From an uncultured Flavobacteriales bacterium (GTDB taxonomy: Bacteria; Bacteroidota; Bacteroidia; Flavobacteriales; Schleiferiaceae), in contig CAJXKC010000001.1 of NCBI GenBank assembly GCA_913055685.1, forward strand, positions 558,001 to 622,000: a DNA stretch of 64,000 bases, written 5' to 3'. The notes beneath the pieces were generated by a model. The model saw only the letters and a program-made list of their open reading frames with translations. It made no database searches and was not told the DNA's origin. The translations under genes and the position numbers were made by a program. Position 1 is the first letter of the stretch, and each line of letters opens with the position of its first letter. Below, piece by piece: positions 17,746 through 25,587 of the stretch.

Positions 17746-18269
17746 TCGGCGTCCTTAATAAGGTATTGTTTGTCCACTGCCTCTTCAAAACCGATTGCTT
17801 CGGCTCCTTGCTTACCATAGTGTAAAAACTTCTGGTAAACTTTGCTTTCGCGAAGAGTGGATTTTTGAAAATAGGTGTGATTCTTCTGGATTTTATCCAA
17901 GAAAAAACAAAGAAGCACAAGAATTGCTAACCACTTAAACCCACCAAATAAAGCCCCTACTATGCGGTTTATACCGTTGAGTGCAATCAGCTTTAAGGTT
18001 TTGGTAAGGATGCTGGCTAAAAAGTTTATCAGCAAAATGGTGCCGAAGAAAACCACCACATAACTGATAATTCGTAATTCAAAGTCGACTTCCTTGAAGT
18101 AAGTAGTAAAGTATTGAAAGATATTGTCGGCTAACAGATAGGAAGCAAAAACACCCGCAAATAAACCAACAATGGCAGCGAGCTCACGGATAAAACCCTT
18201 CATAAAGCCTCTAACTAAGCCAAAAAGCAAAGGAGCGAGGAGGAAGATGTCAAGAGTAGTGTAGTTCAA
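17742..18269 (-). CDS. CvpA family membrane protein
   Basis: 175 residues with four hydrophobic segments (about 5-22, 28-46, 66-90 and 102-123), the start YTTLDIFLLAPLLFGLVRGFMKGFIRELA and a Gly-rich fourth segment GINRIVGALFGGFKWLAILVL, as in CvpA/colicin V production proteins. In other bacteria the family affects cell envelope stability and purF expression; its molecular function is unsettled. The hydrophilic C-terminal ~50 residues are on the other side of the membrane. Single gene, convergent with pgk. Confidence 0.85.
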   Translation of the reverse strand: MNYTTLDIFLLAPLLFGLVRGFMKGFIRELAAIVGLFAGVFASYLLADNIFQYFTTYFKEVDFELRIISYVVVFFGTILLINFLASILTKTLKLIALNGINRIVGALFGGFKWLAILVLLCFFLDKIQKNHTYFQKSTLRESKVYQKFLHYGKQGAEAIGFEEAVDKQYLIKDAD

Positions 18270-18316
18270 ACGGTTAGGCTTAGTTTTATCAAATTAAAGA
18301 CATTTTTAGGGAAAAT

Positions 18317-18667
18317 ATGCTAGAAGAAAGCAATAGAAATAAGTGGAATAGAATTTTAACGTTTGTAAAATCGAAGTTTAGCGATGGAGAAGAACCTGAC
18401 TTAGACGTAGTTCTGTTCTTAATTGGAGTGCGTGAACTGGGTCTTCCGCCTAAGCGAAAATTTAAAAAGGATCAAAAGCTAGCCCTCCTACACATTGCAA
18501 TTTGTCGCCTTTTAAGCCCTTACGGGTATTACGAACTAATAGGCTCGGATGAAGAAGGCTGGCCGCACTATGAGCTCAAAAAAAAGCTCCCCTTTTTAAA
18601 ACCAGGGGAGCAAAGTATTTTAATGAAAGAAGCGATTATTCGCTATTTCGATGAGGAAGTTTGGTAA
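18317..18667 (+). CDS. Conserved hypothetical protein
   Basis: 116 residues, soluble and charged, no signal peptide. It reads NKWNRILTFVKSKFSDGEEPDLDVVLFLIGVRELG, KDQKLALLHIAICRLLSPYGYY and a C-terminal KPGEQSILMKEAIIRYFD. I recognise it as a protein conserved in Flavobacteriales but know no function. Divergent from cvpA, 47 bases away. A minus-strand terminator for the neighbouring lipoprotein genes is embedded in its codons (18578-18611). Confidence 0.7.
   Translation: MLEESNRNKWNRILTFVKSKFSDGEEPDLDVVLFLIGVRELGLPPKRKFKKDQKLALLHIAICRLLSPYGYYELIGSDEEGWPHYELKKKLPFLKPGEQSILMKEAIIRYFDEEVW
18578..18611 (-). terminator. Rho-independent terminator for the lipoprotein pair, inside a convergent gene
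   Basis: Minus strand: GCTCCCCT, a 10-base loop, AGGGGAGC, then eight T. The stem is 8 bp and GC-rich. It lies about 60 bases after the stop codon of the 18672-19058 lipoprotein gene, but within the plus-strand coding sequence of the hypothetical gene ending at 18667. Confidence 0.8.
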
Positions 18668-18671
18668 AAGC

Positions 18672-19058
18672 TTAGCGATCGAAAGAACAGCCCACTAATA
18701 AAGTATCGAAGGGCTCAATATATACCGTCTTAACGATTTGCTCATTAGGGATTAAACGGATTTCCGTACAGCCAATCCAAGTATAGTCTGGTCTTTTACC
18801 CCGTGAAGCACGCACGCTTAAGGTAGCGGCATTATCGTATTCAAATTCCACTTCACCAGCTTCATCAGTATAGCCGCTAAGCCAAACCGTGTTGCCATTA
18901 ATAGGCGCTAATACTTCCACAAAAGTATTTTGGGCTCGAGTGGAGTCCTCCTGAGTCTTTACTACAATTTTAAAAGGATACTCTGGATTAAGCGCCTCTT
19001 CATCACAGGCACCAATCAGAAAAATTCCTAAAAAGAAAGCTAGGCTTAACTTTTTCAT
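18672..19058 (-). CDS. Small lipoprotein, paralogue of the next gene
   Basis: 128 residues. A basic start, a hydrophobic segment and the lipobox IGAC give a lipidated Cys18, followed by acidic residues. The mature domain is a short all-beta unit with AQNTFVEVLAP, VWLSGYTDEAGEVEF and a pair of cysteines (GCTE, GCSF) that could form a disulfide. The same layout recurs in the gene upstream, so the two arose by duplication. The segment VxAPxxxxxVxxxxYTDExGxVxF resembles a carboxypeptidase-regulatory or Ig-like fold. Function unknown. Confidence 0.75.
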   Translation of the reverse strand: MKKLSLAFFLGIFLIGACDEEALNPEYPFKIVVKTQEDSTRAQNTFVEVLAPINGNTVWLSGYTDEAGEVEFEYDNAATLSVRASRGKRPDYTWIGCTEIRLIPNEQIVKTVYIEPFDTLLVGCSFDR

Positions 19059-19060
19059 AA

Positions 19061-19435
19061 TTATTGATCGTCTCTACAACCACTATTCGGGTCGCCCGAA
19101 ATAGTCATGTCCAAATAAACAGTAGTTACACCGCGGTCGAGTTCTGCAAAAGTGCAACTTTTATAGGGTCTTTTAGTCGCTACTATTTCTAGTACCGCCT
19201 TGTTTTTTAGGGTAACGGATACTTTTCCTTCTTCGTTGGTATACAGGTAATAGTCTACCGAGGTATTATCTACCGGGGCATAAATATGGACCAAAGCATT
19301 TTGCGCTTTTACCTTTCCGTCGTTCACGGTAACATATAAATCAAGGGCATAGTCTCTATCGTCTTTTTCACATCCAGAAAAAAGAAAGAAACTAGCGCAA
19401 GAGAGGACGAATACTCTAATAAACTTGGTCATCAC
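19061..19435 (-). CDS. Small lipoprotein, paralogue of the previous gene
   Basis: 124 residues; start could be this ATG or the next codon (19432). Lipobox FSGC puts the lipid on about Cys22, followed by EKDDRD, an acidic start typical of surface-exposed Bacteroidota lipoproteins. The mature part (KAQNALVHIYAPVDNT, DYYLYTNEEGKVSVTL, two cysteines) aligns by eye with the 18672-19058 protein, 2 bases downstream, although identity outside these motifs is low. The pair is probably one transcript ending at 18578. Function unknown. Confidence 0.75.
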   Translation of the reverse strand: MMTKFIRVFVLSCASFFLFSGCEKDDRDYALDLYVTVNDGKVKAQNALVHIYAPVDNTSVDYYLYTNEEGKVSVTLKNKAVLEIVATKRPYKSCTFAELDRGVTTVYLDMTISGDPNSGCRDDQ

Positions 19436-19511
19436 TGTGCTAAATAATTACCATCTTTGCGCACCAAATATAATAATTAACGCAGGCGATAAGCTTTTTA
19501 GCATTAAGATA

Positions 19512-20531
19512 ATGAAGGAACGTATCGAAAGTTTAAAGCTAGAACTGGAAAACTTCCGCTCCGAGAAGGCCGCAGACATTGAGGCTTTCCGTGTGGAAAT
19601 GCTTGGAAAGAAAGGAAAAATTACCGCTCTATTCAACGATTTTCGTGCTTTGGACGGCGAACTTAAGCGAACTTTAGGTAAGCCTCTAAACGAGTTAAAG
19701 ACATTTGCGCAACAAAAAGTAAATGAACTTAAGGATGCGGCTGAATCGAATATTGAGCTTGGTCCTAAACAAGACTTAAGTCGTCCTGCGAACTTTCAAT
19801 CTCTTGGATCGCGTCATCCGGTGAATTTGGTGAAAAATGAAATTGTCGGAATTTTCAAGCGCATTGGTTTTAATGTGTCGGAAGGTCCAGAAATCGAAGA
19901 TGACTGGCATAACTTTTCGGCTTTAAATTTTCCTGAGGAACATCCGGCAAGAGACATGCAGGATACTTTTTTTGTTGCCAAAGATCCCGATTGGGCCTTA
20001 CGCACGCACACCTCTAGCGTGCAGGTACGGGTGATGGAAAATGAGAAACCTCCCATTCGAACCATTTCGCCGGGTCGAGTTTTTAGAAATGAAGCGATTT
20101 CAGCGCGTTCACACTGCTTTTTCCACCAAATTGAAGGATTATATATCGACAAAGGCGTAAGCTTCTCAGACCTCAAGCAAACGCTTCTTTTTTTCGCGCA
20201 AGAGTTTTTTGGTCCCGATACCAAAATTCGTTTGCGTCCTTCCTACTTTCCCTTTACAGAGCCCAGCGCCGAAATGGACGTTTATTGGGGTCTTGAAAAT
20301 GAACGCGATTACCGCATGACTAAAGGTACCGGATGGCTCGAAGTATTGGGCTGTGGGATGGTGGACCCCAATGTTCTTAAGAACAATGGAATTGACCCAG
20401 AAGTGTACTCGGGCTTTGCTTTTGGAATTGGGGTAGAGCGAATTGCTTTACACCGATATCAAATCCCGGATATCCGGATGCTTTTCGAAAACGATTTACG
20501 CTTTTTGGAGCAGTTTAAAGCAGCCTATTAA
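19512..20531 (+). CDS. pheS: Phenylalanyl-tRNA synthetase alpha subunit
   Basis: 339 residues from the ATG at 19512. An upstream in-frame extension to 19425 reads VITVLNNYHLCAP and is not part of the family, so the inner start is chosen. It charges tRNA-Phe together with the beta subunit (pheT is not in this window). The N-terminal coiled coil (about 1-85) is followed by class II core motifs: SRHPVNLVKNEI, the substrate loop HTSSVQVRVM, RVFRNEAISARSHCFFHQ (motif 2) and FGIGVERIALHRY (motif 3). The 3' end overlaps the convergent pterin dehydratase gene by 17 bases. Confidence 0.95.
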   Translation: MKERIESLKLELENFRSEKAADIEAFRVEMLGKKGKITALFNDFRALDGELKRTLGKPLNELKTFAQQKVNELKDAAESNIELGPKQDLSRPANFQSLGSRHPVNLVKNEIVGIFKRIGFNVSEGPEIEDDWHNFSALNFPEEHPARDMQDTFFVAKDPDWALRTHTSSVQVRVMENEKPPIRTISPGRVFRNEAISARSHCFFHQIEGLYIDKGVSFSDLKQTLLFFAQEFFGPDTKIRLRPSYFPFTEPSAEMDVYWGLENERDYRMTKGTGWLEVLGCGMVDPNVLKNNGIDPEVYSGFAFGIGVERIALHRYQIPDIRMLFENDLRFLEQFKAAY

Positions 20532-20769
20532 TAGCTTCGGCTAAATCGTAGTCTTTTTCGGTAATCTTATGGCCGGCATCATGGGTGCAAAGGCGCAGTT
20601 TAACCTGATTGTAAACATTCCAAATTTCGGGATGGTGCTGGTGATTTTCGGCTAGCTCTGCGACTTCCTTTAAAAAGGCAAAGGCCTGCAGGAAGTCTTG
20701 AAACTCAAAACTTCGCTCCAGGCCATTATTTTTTTCTTGCCAGTCTTTAATCTTCTTCAATGCTTTCAA
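20515..20769 (-). CDS. Pterin-4a-carbinolamine dehydratase (4a-hydroxytetrahydrobiopterin dehydratase)
   Basis: 84 residues, slightly short for the family. The signature ENHQHHPEIWNVYNQVKLRL with the conserved His-His-Pro triad and Trp, followed by THDAGHKITEKDYDLA, identifies the PCD/PhhB fold. The enzyme dehydrates 4a-hydroxytetrahydrobiopterin for pterin recycling; in bacteria without biopterin hydroxylases such proteins may serve folate or molybdopterin pathways. The start overlaps the pyk end by 23 bases; it is the last gene of the acpP-to-PCD run. Confidence 0.85.
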   Translation of the reverse strand: MKALKKIKDWQEKNNGLERSFEFQDFLQAFAFLKEVAELAENHQHHPEIWNVYNQVKLRLCTHDAGHKITEKDYDLAEAINRLL

Positions 20770-22177
20770 TTTTAAGCATATTGGTCATGCCTTTTTCGTG
20801 AATAGGCATACTGGCAATCTTTACAACAAGGTCTCCTTCACTAACGATACCTTCTTCGCGCACAATTTTCTTGATGTCGGCGAAAGTCTCGTCGGTACTA
20901 ACCATTTTGTCGTAGTAGTAGCCGCGCACTCCCCACAGGAGGCTCATGGTGTTTAGAATACTACGATTGGCGGTAAATAGGATAATTGCAGTCTGGGGTC
21001 GGTGGGCCGAAATCTTGAAGGCGGTGTAACCACTAAAGGTCATGGTTAAAATCGCTGCCGCACCTACCTGATCAGCTACTTTACTAGCGTTGTAGCAAAT
21101 GGAGTCGGTTATAAAGCGCTTGTTTCGATAACGAGGAGGGTTCTCTTCTTTTACTTGAACCTGCCCACTTTCTTCGACATGAGCAATAATCTTGCTCATT
21201 GCGGCCACCACTTCCACAGGGTTTTTTCCTACCGAAGTTTCTCCACTTAGCATTACCGCGTCGGCACCATCCAAAACGGAGTTTGCAACGTCGTTTACCT
21301 CTGCTCTTGAAGGAGTAAGGTTCTCGATCATACTTTCCATCATTTGGGTAGCAATAACCACCGGTTTGGCTGCAAGGTGACATTTATTAACGATCATTTT
21401 CTGAATGAGCGGAACGCCTTGCATAGGCACCTCTACTCCCAAATCGCCACGGGCAACCATAATACCGTCCGAGGCTTCAATAATCTCGTCAATTTCTACT
21501 ACCGCTTCTGGCTTTTCAATCTTACTGATGATATGGCAAGGGGCATTGTTCTTCTGAAGAATATCCCTTAGCTCGTAAACATCATTGGGGTTTCGCACAA
21601 AAGAAAGAGCAACCCACTCTACAGCGCATTCCATGGCTACTTCCAGGTCGGCTAAGTCCTTATCGGTTAAACAAGGAAGAGAAATGCGAGTATTGGGTAA
21701 GTTTACGCCTTTGCGTGACTTTAAGGGGCCTCCTTGGATAACTTTAGCTTCTACTTCATCAATACCATTAGACTTAACCGCTTCGAGCATAATCTTGCCA
21801 TCGTCAATAAGGATCCGGTCACCTACACGAACGTCGGCGGCAAATTGCTTATAGGTCATAAATACCTGCTTAGCACTTCCCTGTACATCCTTATTTGTAA
21901 ATTTTAAGATGTCATCCTTTTTAAGTACAGCGCCTTCTTCTACTTCCCCCACTCTAAGCTTAGGGCCTTGTAGATCTGCCAAGACGGCGATATTGGTTTG
22001 CATCTCTTCATTGAGCTTGCGCACTTTTTCGACAATTGCCCGGGCATTATCATGATCGCTATGGGAAAAGTTAATTCGGAATACATTTACTCCCGCTTCA
22101 ACCATTTTTTTCATCACCTCATAGTCGCTTGATGCGGGTCCAAGGGTTGCTAGAATTTTTGCTTTGTTATAGGCCAT
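20747..22177 (-). CDS. pyk: Pyruvate kinase
   Basis: 476 residues. Converts PEP and ADP to pyruvate and ATP. Features: N-terminal KILATLGPASSDYE, RINFSHSDH near 33-41, the K+/Mg2+ site MVARGDLGVEVP, and the signature KPVVIATQMMESMIENLTPSRAE. The C-terminal domain follows from about 350 with TMSLLWGVRGYYYD. This is the PykF-type length. It lies in the fabF-rnc-IPExxxVDY-pyk gene order common in Flavobacteriia, so glycolysis and fatty-acid genes share a transcript. Confidence 0.96.
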   Translation of the reverse strand: MAYNKAKILATLGPASSDYEVMKKMVEAGVNVFRINFSHSDHDNARAIVEKVRKLNEEMQTNIAVLADLQGPKLRVGEVEEGAVLKKDDILKFTNKDVQGSAKQVFMTYKQFAADVRVGDRILIDDGKIMLEAVKSNGIDEVEAKVIQGGPLKSRKGVNLPNTRISLPCLTDKDLADLEVAMECAVEWVALSFVRNPNDVYELRDILQKNNAPCHIISKIEKPEAVVEIDEIIEASDGIMVARGDLGVEVPMQGVPLIQKMIVNKCHLAAKPVVIATQMMESMIENLTPSRAEVNDVANSVLDGADAVMLSGETSVGKNPVEVVAAMSKIIAHVEESGQVQVKEENPPRYRNKRFITDSICYNASKVADQVGAAAILTMTFSGYTAFKISAHRPQTAIILFTANRSILNTMSLLWGVRGYYYDKMVSTDETFADIKKIVREEGIVSEGDLVVKIASMPIHEKGMTNMLKIESIEED

Positions 22178-22667
22178 GGTAGTATTTTATTTGTTTGTTC
22201 AATCTGTTTAATTCGGTGTCTTCTAGTTCTTTAACGATACCAAGATTATTGGACTTACTTAATATCGATTTTACTTCGTGTAAAAAGGACACATTCTGGT
22301 TTTCGCCCTCAAACCAAAGAAAAAAATTGAAACCTTCGCGATTATTAAGCCAATTTTTTTCGGGTGTAGTCTGCCCTGTAAATAGGTCAATGCCAGGCAC
22401 AGCTTGACCCTCGCCCCTATATGAGCGGTTATGAACCAGTCGCCATTCTATTTCCCTTAATGGGTCTGATACGGCAAAGACGGGATAAAAAAAGCGGTGC
22501 TGGCGAAAATCATCGTAGAGATCTTCACTGTAACGTTGAAAACGAAAGATTGGAGAAAGTTGATTTAAAGCGAAACAAAGGTTTAGAGGGCCCAGTGTGC
22601 TGCGAATGCCAAAACCCAGGATTATGGGACTTTCTAAATCTTCTAAGCTTAATTTATACTTCGCCAT
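22167..22667 (-). CDS. IPExxxVDY-family-like protein (divergent)
   Basis: 166 residues from the ATG at 22667; a longer frame to 22775 lies inside rnc and is rejected. Gene position between rnc and pyk is that of the IPExxxVDY family of Bacteroidota. The start KYKLSLEDLESPIILGFGI and the ending DTELNRLNKQIKYYHGL look related to that family, but the eponymous motif is degraded: here AVPGIDLFTG stands at the expected place. Function unknown. The 5' end overlaps rnc by 14 bases and the 3' end overlaps pyk by 11, implying tight co-translation. Confidence 0.65.
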   Translation of the reverse strand: MAKYKLSLEDLESPIILGFGIRSTLGPLNLCFALNQLSPIFRFQRYSEDLYDDFRQHRFFYPVFAVSDPLREIEWRLVHNRSYRGEGQAVPGIDLFTGQTTPEKNWLNNREGFNFFLWFEGENQNVSFLHEVKSILSKSNNLGIVKELEDTELNRLNKQIKYYHGL

Positions 22668-23391
22668 AGGACAAATGTAGTCCTTTGAAAGCTTCTTTTG
22701 CAGCGGCCTCTTCCGCCTTTTTCTTGGTTGCCCCAGAGCCTTGGCCAAGTTGTTGTTGTCGCACATAACATGCAACGTGGTAAACAGGATTATGGCTTTT
22801 TCCTTCCGTTTTCACTAATTCGAAGCGTACTTCTTTCTTTTGTTTCTGCCCCCATTCCAATAAGGCGCTCTTGAAAGAGGTTAGCCTTTGGTTAATCTGT
22901 TCCAGGTCAACACCTTTAAGAATACGTTTCAGTAAAAAATGTTGACAAGCCGGATAGCCGTGGTCTAAGTAAAGGGCGCCTAAAAGTGCTTCAAAGGCAT
23001 CTCCATTAAGGGATTTAGCTTTGGTGCCGCGGGAGGGCAAATATTCTAACAATTCAATTAGTCCTAAGCTTTCACCAATTTCATTGAGGTGCTTGCGGCT
23101 TACCAGCTTACTGCGGAGGTTGGTAAGGTAGCCCTCCTCTTTGTCCGGGAAGTTGCGGTATAGGTAATCGGTAATAACCGCACCTAAAATAGCATCACCC
23201 AAAAACTCAAGACGTTCGTTATTCAGCTTTAGTCCCTTTTTGCTTTCTATGGATGATGAGCTATGGGTAAAGGCCAAGCGGTATAAGGGTTCATCCTTAA
23301 CAGGAAAACCAGTAATGCCTTCTACCTGAGACAAAAAATTCCCGCCCTTGGGGGGGCGGGAATAGAATTTTTTTAGAAAAGAAAACATCAA
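22654..23391 (-). CDS. rnc: Ribonuclease III
   Basis: 245 residues. Cleaves double-stranded RNA in rRNA and mRNA processing. The catalytic signature NERLEFLGDAI is at 58-68 with the second acidic pair in DAFEALLGALYLDHG near 130-145, followed by a C-terminal double-stranded RNA-binding domain (about 170-240) with AAAKEAFKGL. The start is either of two adjacent ATG codons. Codons 10-18 contain a GC-rich hairpin followed by six T on the coding strand, exactly terminator-like. It lies 14 bases downstream of fabF. Confidence 0.95.
   Translation of the reverse strand: MMFSFLKKFYSRPPKGGNFLSQVEGITGFPVKDEPLYRLAFTHSSSSIESKKGLKLNNERLEFLGDAILGAVITDYLYRNFPDKEEGYLTNLRSKLVSRKHLNEIGESLGLIELLEYLPSRGTKAKSLNGDAFEALLGALYLDHGYPACQHFLLKRILKGVDLEQINQRLTSFKSALLEWGQKQKKEVRFELVKTEGKSHNPVYHVACYVRQQQLGQGSGATKKKAEEAAAKEAFKGLHLSYGEV
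23333..23362 (-). terminator. Terminator-like hairpin within codons 10-20 of rnc
   Basis: Minus strand: TTCCCGCCC, loop CCCCAA, GGGCGGGAA, then TTTTTT. The 9-bp stem with seven G-C pairs followed at once by a T run has every feature of an intrinsic terminator, but it sits about 30 bases after the rnc ATG. It may attenuate read-through from acpP-fabF into rnc-pyk or be a target for RNase III self-processing. Confidence 0.6.
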
Positions 23392-23405
23392 GCTTTCTGT
23401 AACGA

Positions 23406-24656
23406 TTAACTGTGCTTACGGAATAAAACAGAGGCATTATGGCCACCAAAACCGAAAGTATTGCTAATTGCTGCGCGAACTTCACGCTCTTGTGCCTGAT
23501 GGAAAGTAAGGTTCAGTTTGGAGTCTATATCCGGATCGTCTGTGAAGTGGTTGATTGTCGGCGGAACAATATTGTTCTGAATAGAAAGAATGGCGGCAAT
23601 CGCTTCAATGGCTCCAGCTGCACCTAATAAGTGTCCGGTCATGGACTTGGTCGAGCTGATATTGAGTTTATAAGCGTCTTCACCAAAGACTTCCTTAATC
23701 GCTTTCAGTTCAGCAACATCACCTAAAGGGGTGGATGTTCCGTGTACATTTATGTAATCTACTTCTTCTGGACGCATTTCTGCTTCTTCCAAGACTTGTT
23801 TCATCACACTAATTGCACCGGCACCTTCTGGGTGGGGAGCAGTAATGTGATGTGCATCAGCACTGATACCAGTACCAGTAATTTCTGCATAGATCTTTGC
23901 GCCACGAGCTTTTGCGTGCTCATATTCTTCCAAAACAATACATCCGGCGCCTTCTCCTAAAACAAAGCCATCGCGGTCCTTATCGAAAGGACGGCTAGCC
24001 GTTTCGGGCGATTCGTTTCGGGTACTCAAAGCATGCATGGAATTAAAACCTCCCATACCCGCTTCGTTTACCGCCGCTTCACTACCACCTGCTAGGCAAA
24101 CCGAAATTTTACCCATGCGGATGTAGTTGAAAGCATCGATGATTGAGTTGGTTGAAGAAGCACAGGCCGAAACAGTGGAATAATTCGGACCACGGAAACC
24201 GTACTTGATACTAATGTGGCCAGGAGCCAAATCAGCAATCATTTTCGGAATAAAGAAGGGGTTAAAGCGAGGTGTTCCGTCTCCTTTAGCAAAGTTCATA
24301 CACTCTTCCAAGAAAGTATCTAAACCACCAATTCCGGAACCCCAAATAACCCCAATTTTATCAGGGTCGGTGTCAATTCCTTCTATTCCCGCGTCTTTAA
24401 CGGCTTCATCAGCAACCACTAAGGCATATTGCGTAAAGCGATCCATTCGGCGCGCCTCTTTGCGATCGATGTAATCTTTTACATCAAAATCTTTGAGCTC
24501 GCAAGCAAACTGAGTTTTGAACTTTTCAGGGTCAAAACGAGTAATTCGGGCCGCGCCGCTCTTCCCTGCTAGCAGTGACTGCCAGTAGTTATCTACGTCG
24601 TTTCCGATTGGAGTTAAGGCTCCAAGTCCGGTTACTACAACCCTTTTCAGTTCCAT
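23406..24656 (-). CDS. fabF: 3-oxoacyl-ACP synthase II
   Basis: 416 residues. Condenses malonyl-ACP with acyl-ACP in fatty-acid elongation. Catalytic triad: Cys165 in STVSACASSTNS, His in INVHGTSTPLGD (near 306) and His in KSMTGHLLGAAGA (near 343). The N-terminal KRVVVTGLGALTPIGND and C-terminal SNTFGFGGHNASVLF are typical. It follows acpP by 8 bases, the usual acpP-fabF pair, and rnc comes next, as in many bacteria. Confidence 0.96.
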   Translation of the reverse strand: MELKRVVVTGLGALTPIGNDVDNYWQSLLAGKSGAARITRFDPEKFKTQFACELKDFDVKDYIDRKEARRMDRFTQYALVVADEAVKDAGIEGIDTDPDKIGVIWGSGIGGLDTFLEECMNFAKGDGTPRFNPFFIPKMIADLAPGHISIKYGFRGPNYSTVSACASSTNSIIDAFNYIRMGKISVCLAGGSEAAVNEAGMGGFNSMHALSTRNESPETASRPFDKDRDGFVLGEGAGCIVLEEYEHAKARGAKIYAEITGTGISADAHHITAPHPEGAGAISVMKQVLEEAEMRPEEVDYINVHGTSTPLGDVAELKAIKEVFGEDAYKLNISSTKSMTGHLLGAAGAIEAIAAILSIQNNIVPPTINHFTDDPDIDSKLNLTFHQAQEREVRAAISNTFGFGGHNASVLFRKHS

Positions 24657-24664
24657 AGAGAATC

Positions 24665-24901
24665 TTACTTCTTAGCTTCTTCGATGTAAGCTACAGCTTG
24701 ACCTACTGTGGTAATGTTTTCTGCTTGGTCGTCTGGAATTTGGATGTCGAATTCTTTTTCGAATTCCATAATTAATTCCACGGTGTCAAGGGAGTCTGCA
24801 CCTAAATCGTTAGTGAAGCTCGCTTCGTTGGTAACTTCGTTCTCGTCTACTCCTAGCTTATCTACGATGATAGCTTTAACTTTAGAAGCAATGTCTGACA
24901 T
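24665..24901 (-). CDS. acpP: Acyl carrier protein
   Basis: 78 residues, acidic four-helix protein. The phosphopantetheine attachment Ser37 is in [12 protein letters not shown]. It shuttles acyl chains for fatty-acid synthesis. First gene of the minus-strand run acpP-fabF-rnc-IPExxxVDY-pyk-PCD. A TTTCTTTG sequence about 35 bases upstream is one base off the -7 consensus. Very confident. Confidence 0.97.
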   Translation of the reverse strand: MSDIASKVKAIIVDKLGVDENEVTNEASFTNDLGADSLDTVELIMEFEKEFDIQIPDDQAENITTVGQAVAYIEEAKK

Positions 24902-24995
24902 GATAATTTATTTAAAATTACAAGCTGCAAAGAAAGGAAATAATTCAAAAAGCAGCGAGCTTTGAAATTATTTTAGAGCACAGCGAGAATCTTTG

Positions 24996-25003
24996 TATTT
25001 TCG
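24996..25003 (+). promoter_or_regulatory. Candidate -7 element for purN-rnhA
   Basis: TATTTTCG fits the relaxed Bacteroidota -7 form TAnnTTyG, 17 bases before the purN ATG. No -33 box is evident at the expected spacing. Confidence 0.3.
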
Positions 25004-25020
25004 TTTTGATAATTAATGCC

Positions 25021-25587
25021 ATGAAGAATATTGTAGTCCTAGCTTCTGGCTCGGGCACCAACGCGGAGAACATCGTCCGCTATTTCGAAGACAGCGACCT
25101 TGCAAGAGTAAAGGCCATTATTACCAATAGCAAAAAGGCCGGAGTCATTGACAAGGCTAGGAAACTGGGAGTTTCTTGTATGATTCTAAGCAATGCTGAA
25201 ATCGAAGACGGCACCCTGCAAGGGAAACTGGAAAACCTTAAATGCGATCTAGTTGTTTTAGCGGGTTTCTTGCGAAAAATCCCATCAGAACTAATTCAAG
25301 CCTTTGAGCATCGGATTATAAATATTCATCCTGCTCTATTGCCAGATTACGGCGGCGAAGGCATGTATGGTAAGTATGTGCACCAAGCGGTGGTTGAAAA
25401 TGAAGACGAAGTTACCGGCATCACAATTCACTATGTAAACGAGAATTATGATGAGGGCGAAATAATCTTTCAAGAAGAAGTGGATGTCGATTTTGAAGAT
25501 AGCTGGGAAGACGTCGAGTACAAGGTTCGCGAACTAGAATACAAGCACTATCCTTCGGTAATCGAATATCTTCTGCCTAATATTTAA
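25021..25587 (+). CDS. purN: Phosphoribosylglycinamide formyltransferase
   Basis: 188 residues from the ATG at 25021; an in-frame TTG at 25006 would add only MIINA and is not needed. Transfers a formyl group from 10-formyl-THF to GAR in purine synthesis. Features: KNIVVLASGSGTNAENIV at the N-terminus (GAR-binding Gly-Ser-Gly-Thr-Asn), the catalytic core INIHPALLPDYGGEGMYG with Asn and His, and the distal Asp in ENYDEGEIIFQE. The next gene rnhA shares one base with the stop codon (TAATG). Confidence 0.93.
   Translation: MKNIVVLASGSGTNAENIVRYFEDSDLARVKAIITNSKKAGVIDKARKLGVSCMILSNAEIEDGTLQGKLENLKCDLVVLAGFLRKIPSELIQAFEHRIINIHPALLPDYGGEGMYGKYVHQAVVENEDEVTGITIHYVNENYDEGEIIFQEEVDVDFEDSWEDVEYKVRELEYKHYPSVIEYLLPNI

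Noticed and set aside
19425-19511. Upstream extension of pheS
   Set aside because: Crosses the lipoprotein promoter region, is not part of the PheS family and an ATG with the conserved start lies at 19512.
22668-22775. N-terminal extension of the IPExxxVDY-like gene
   Set aside because: The extra 36 residues are rnc sequence in another frame, rich in Arg/Lys, before a normal start at 22667.
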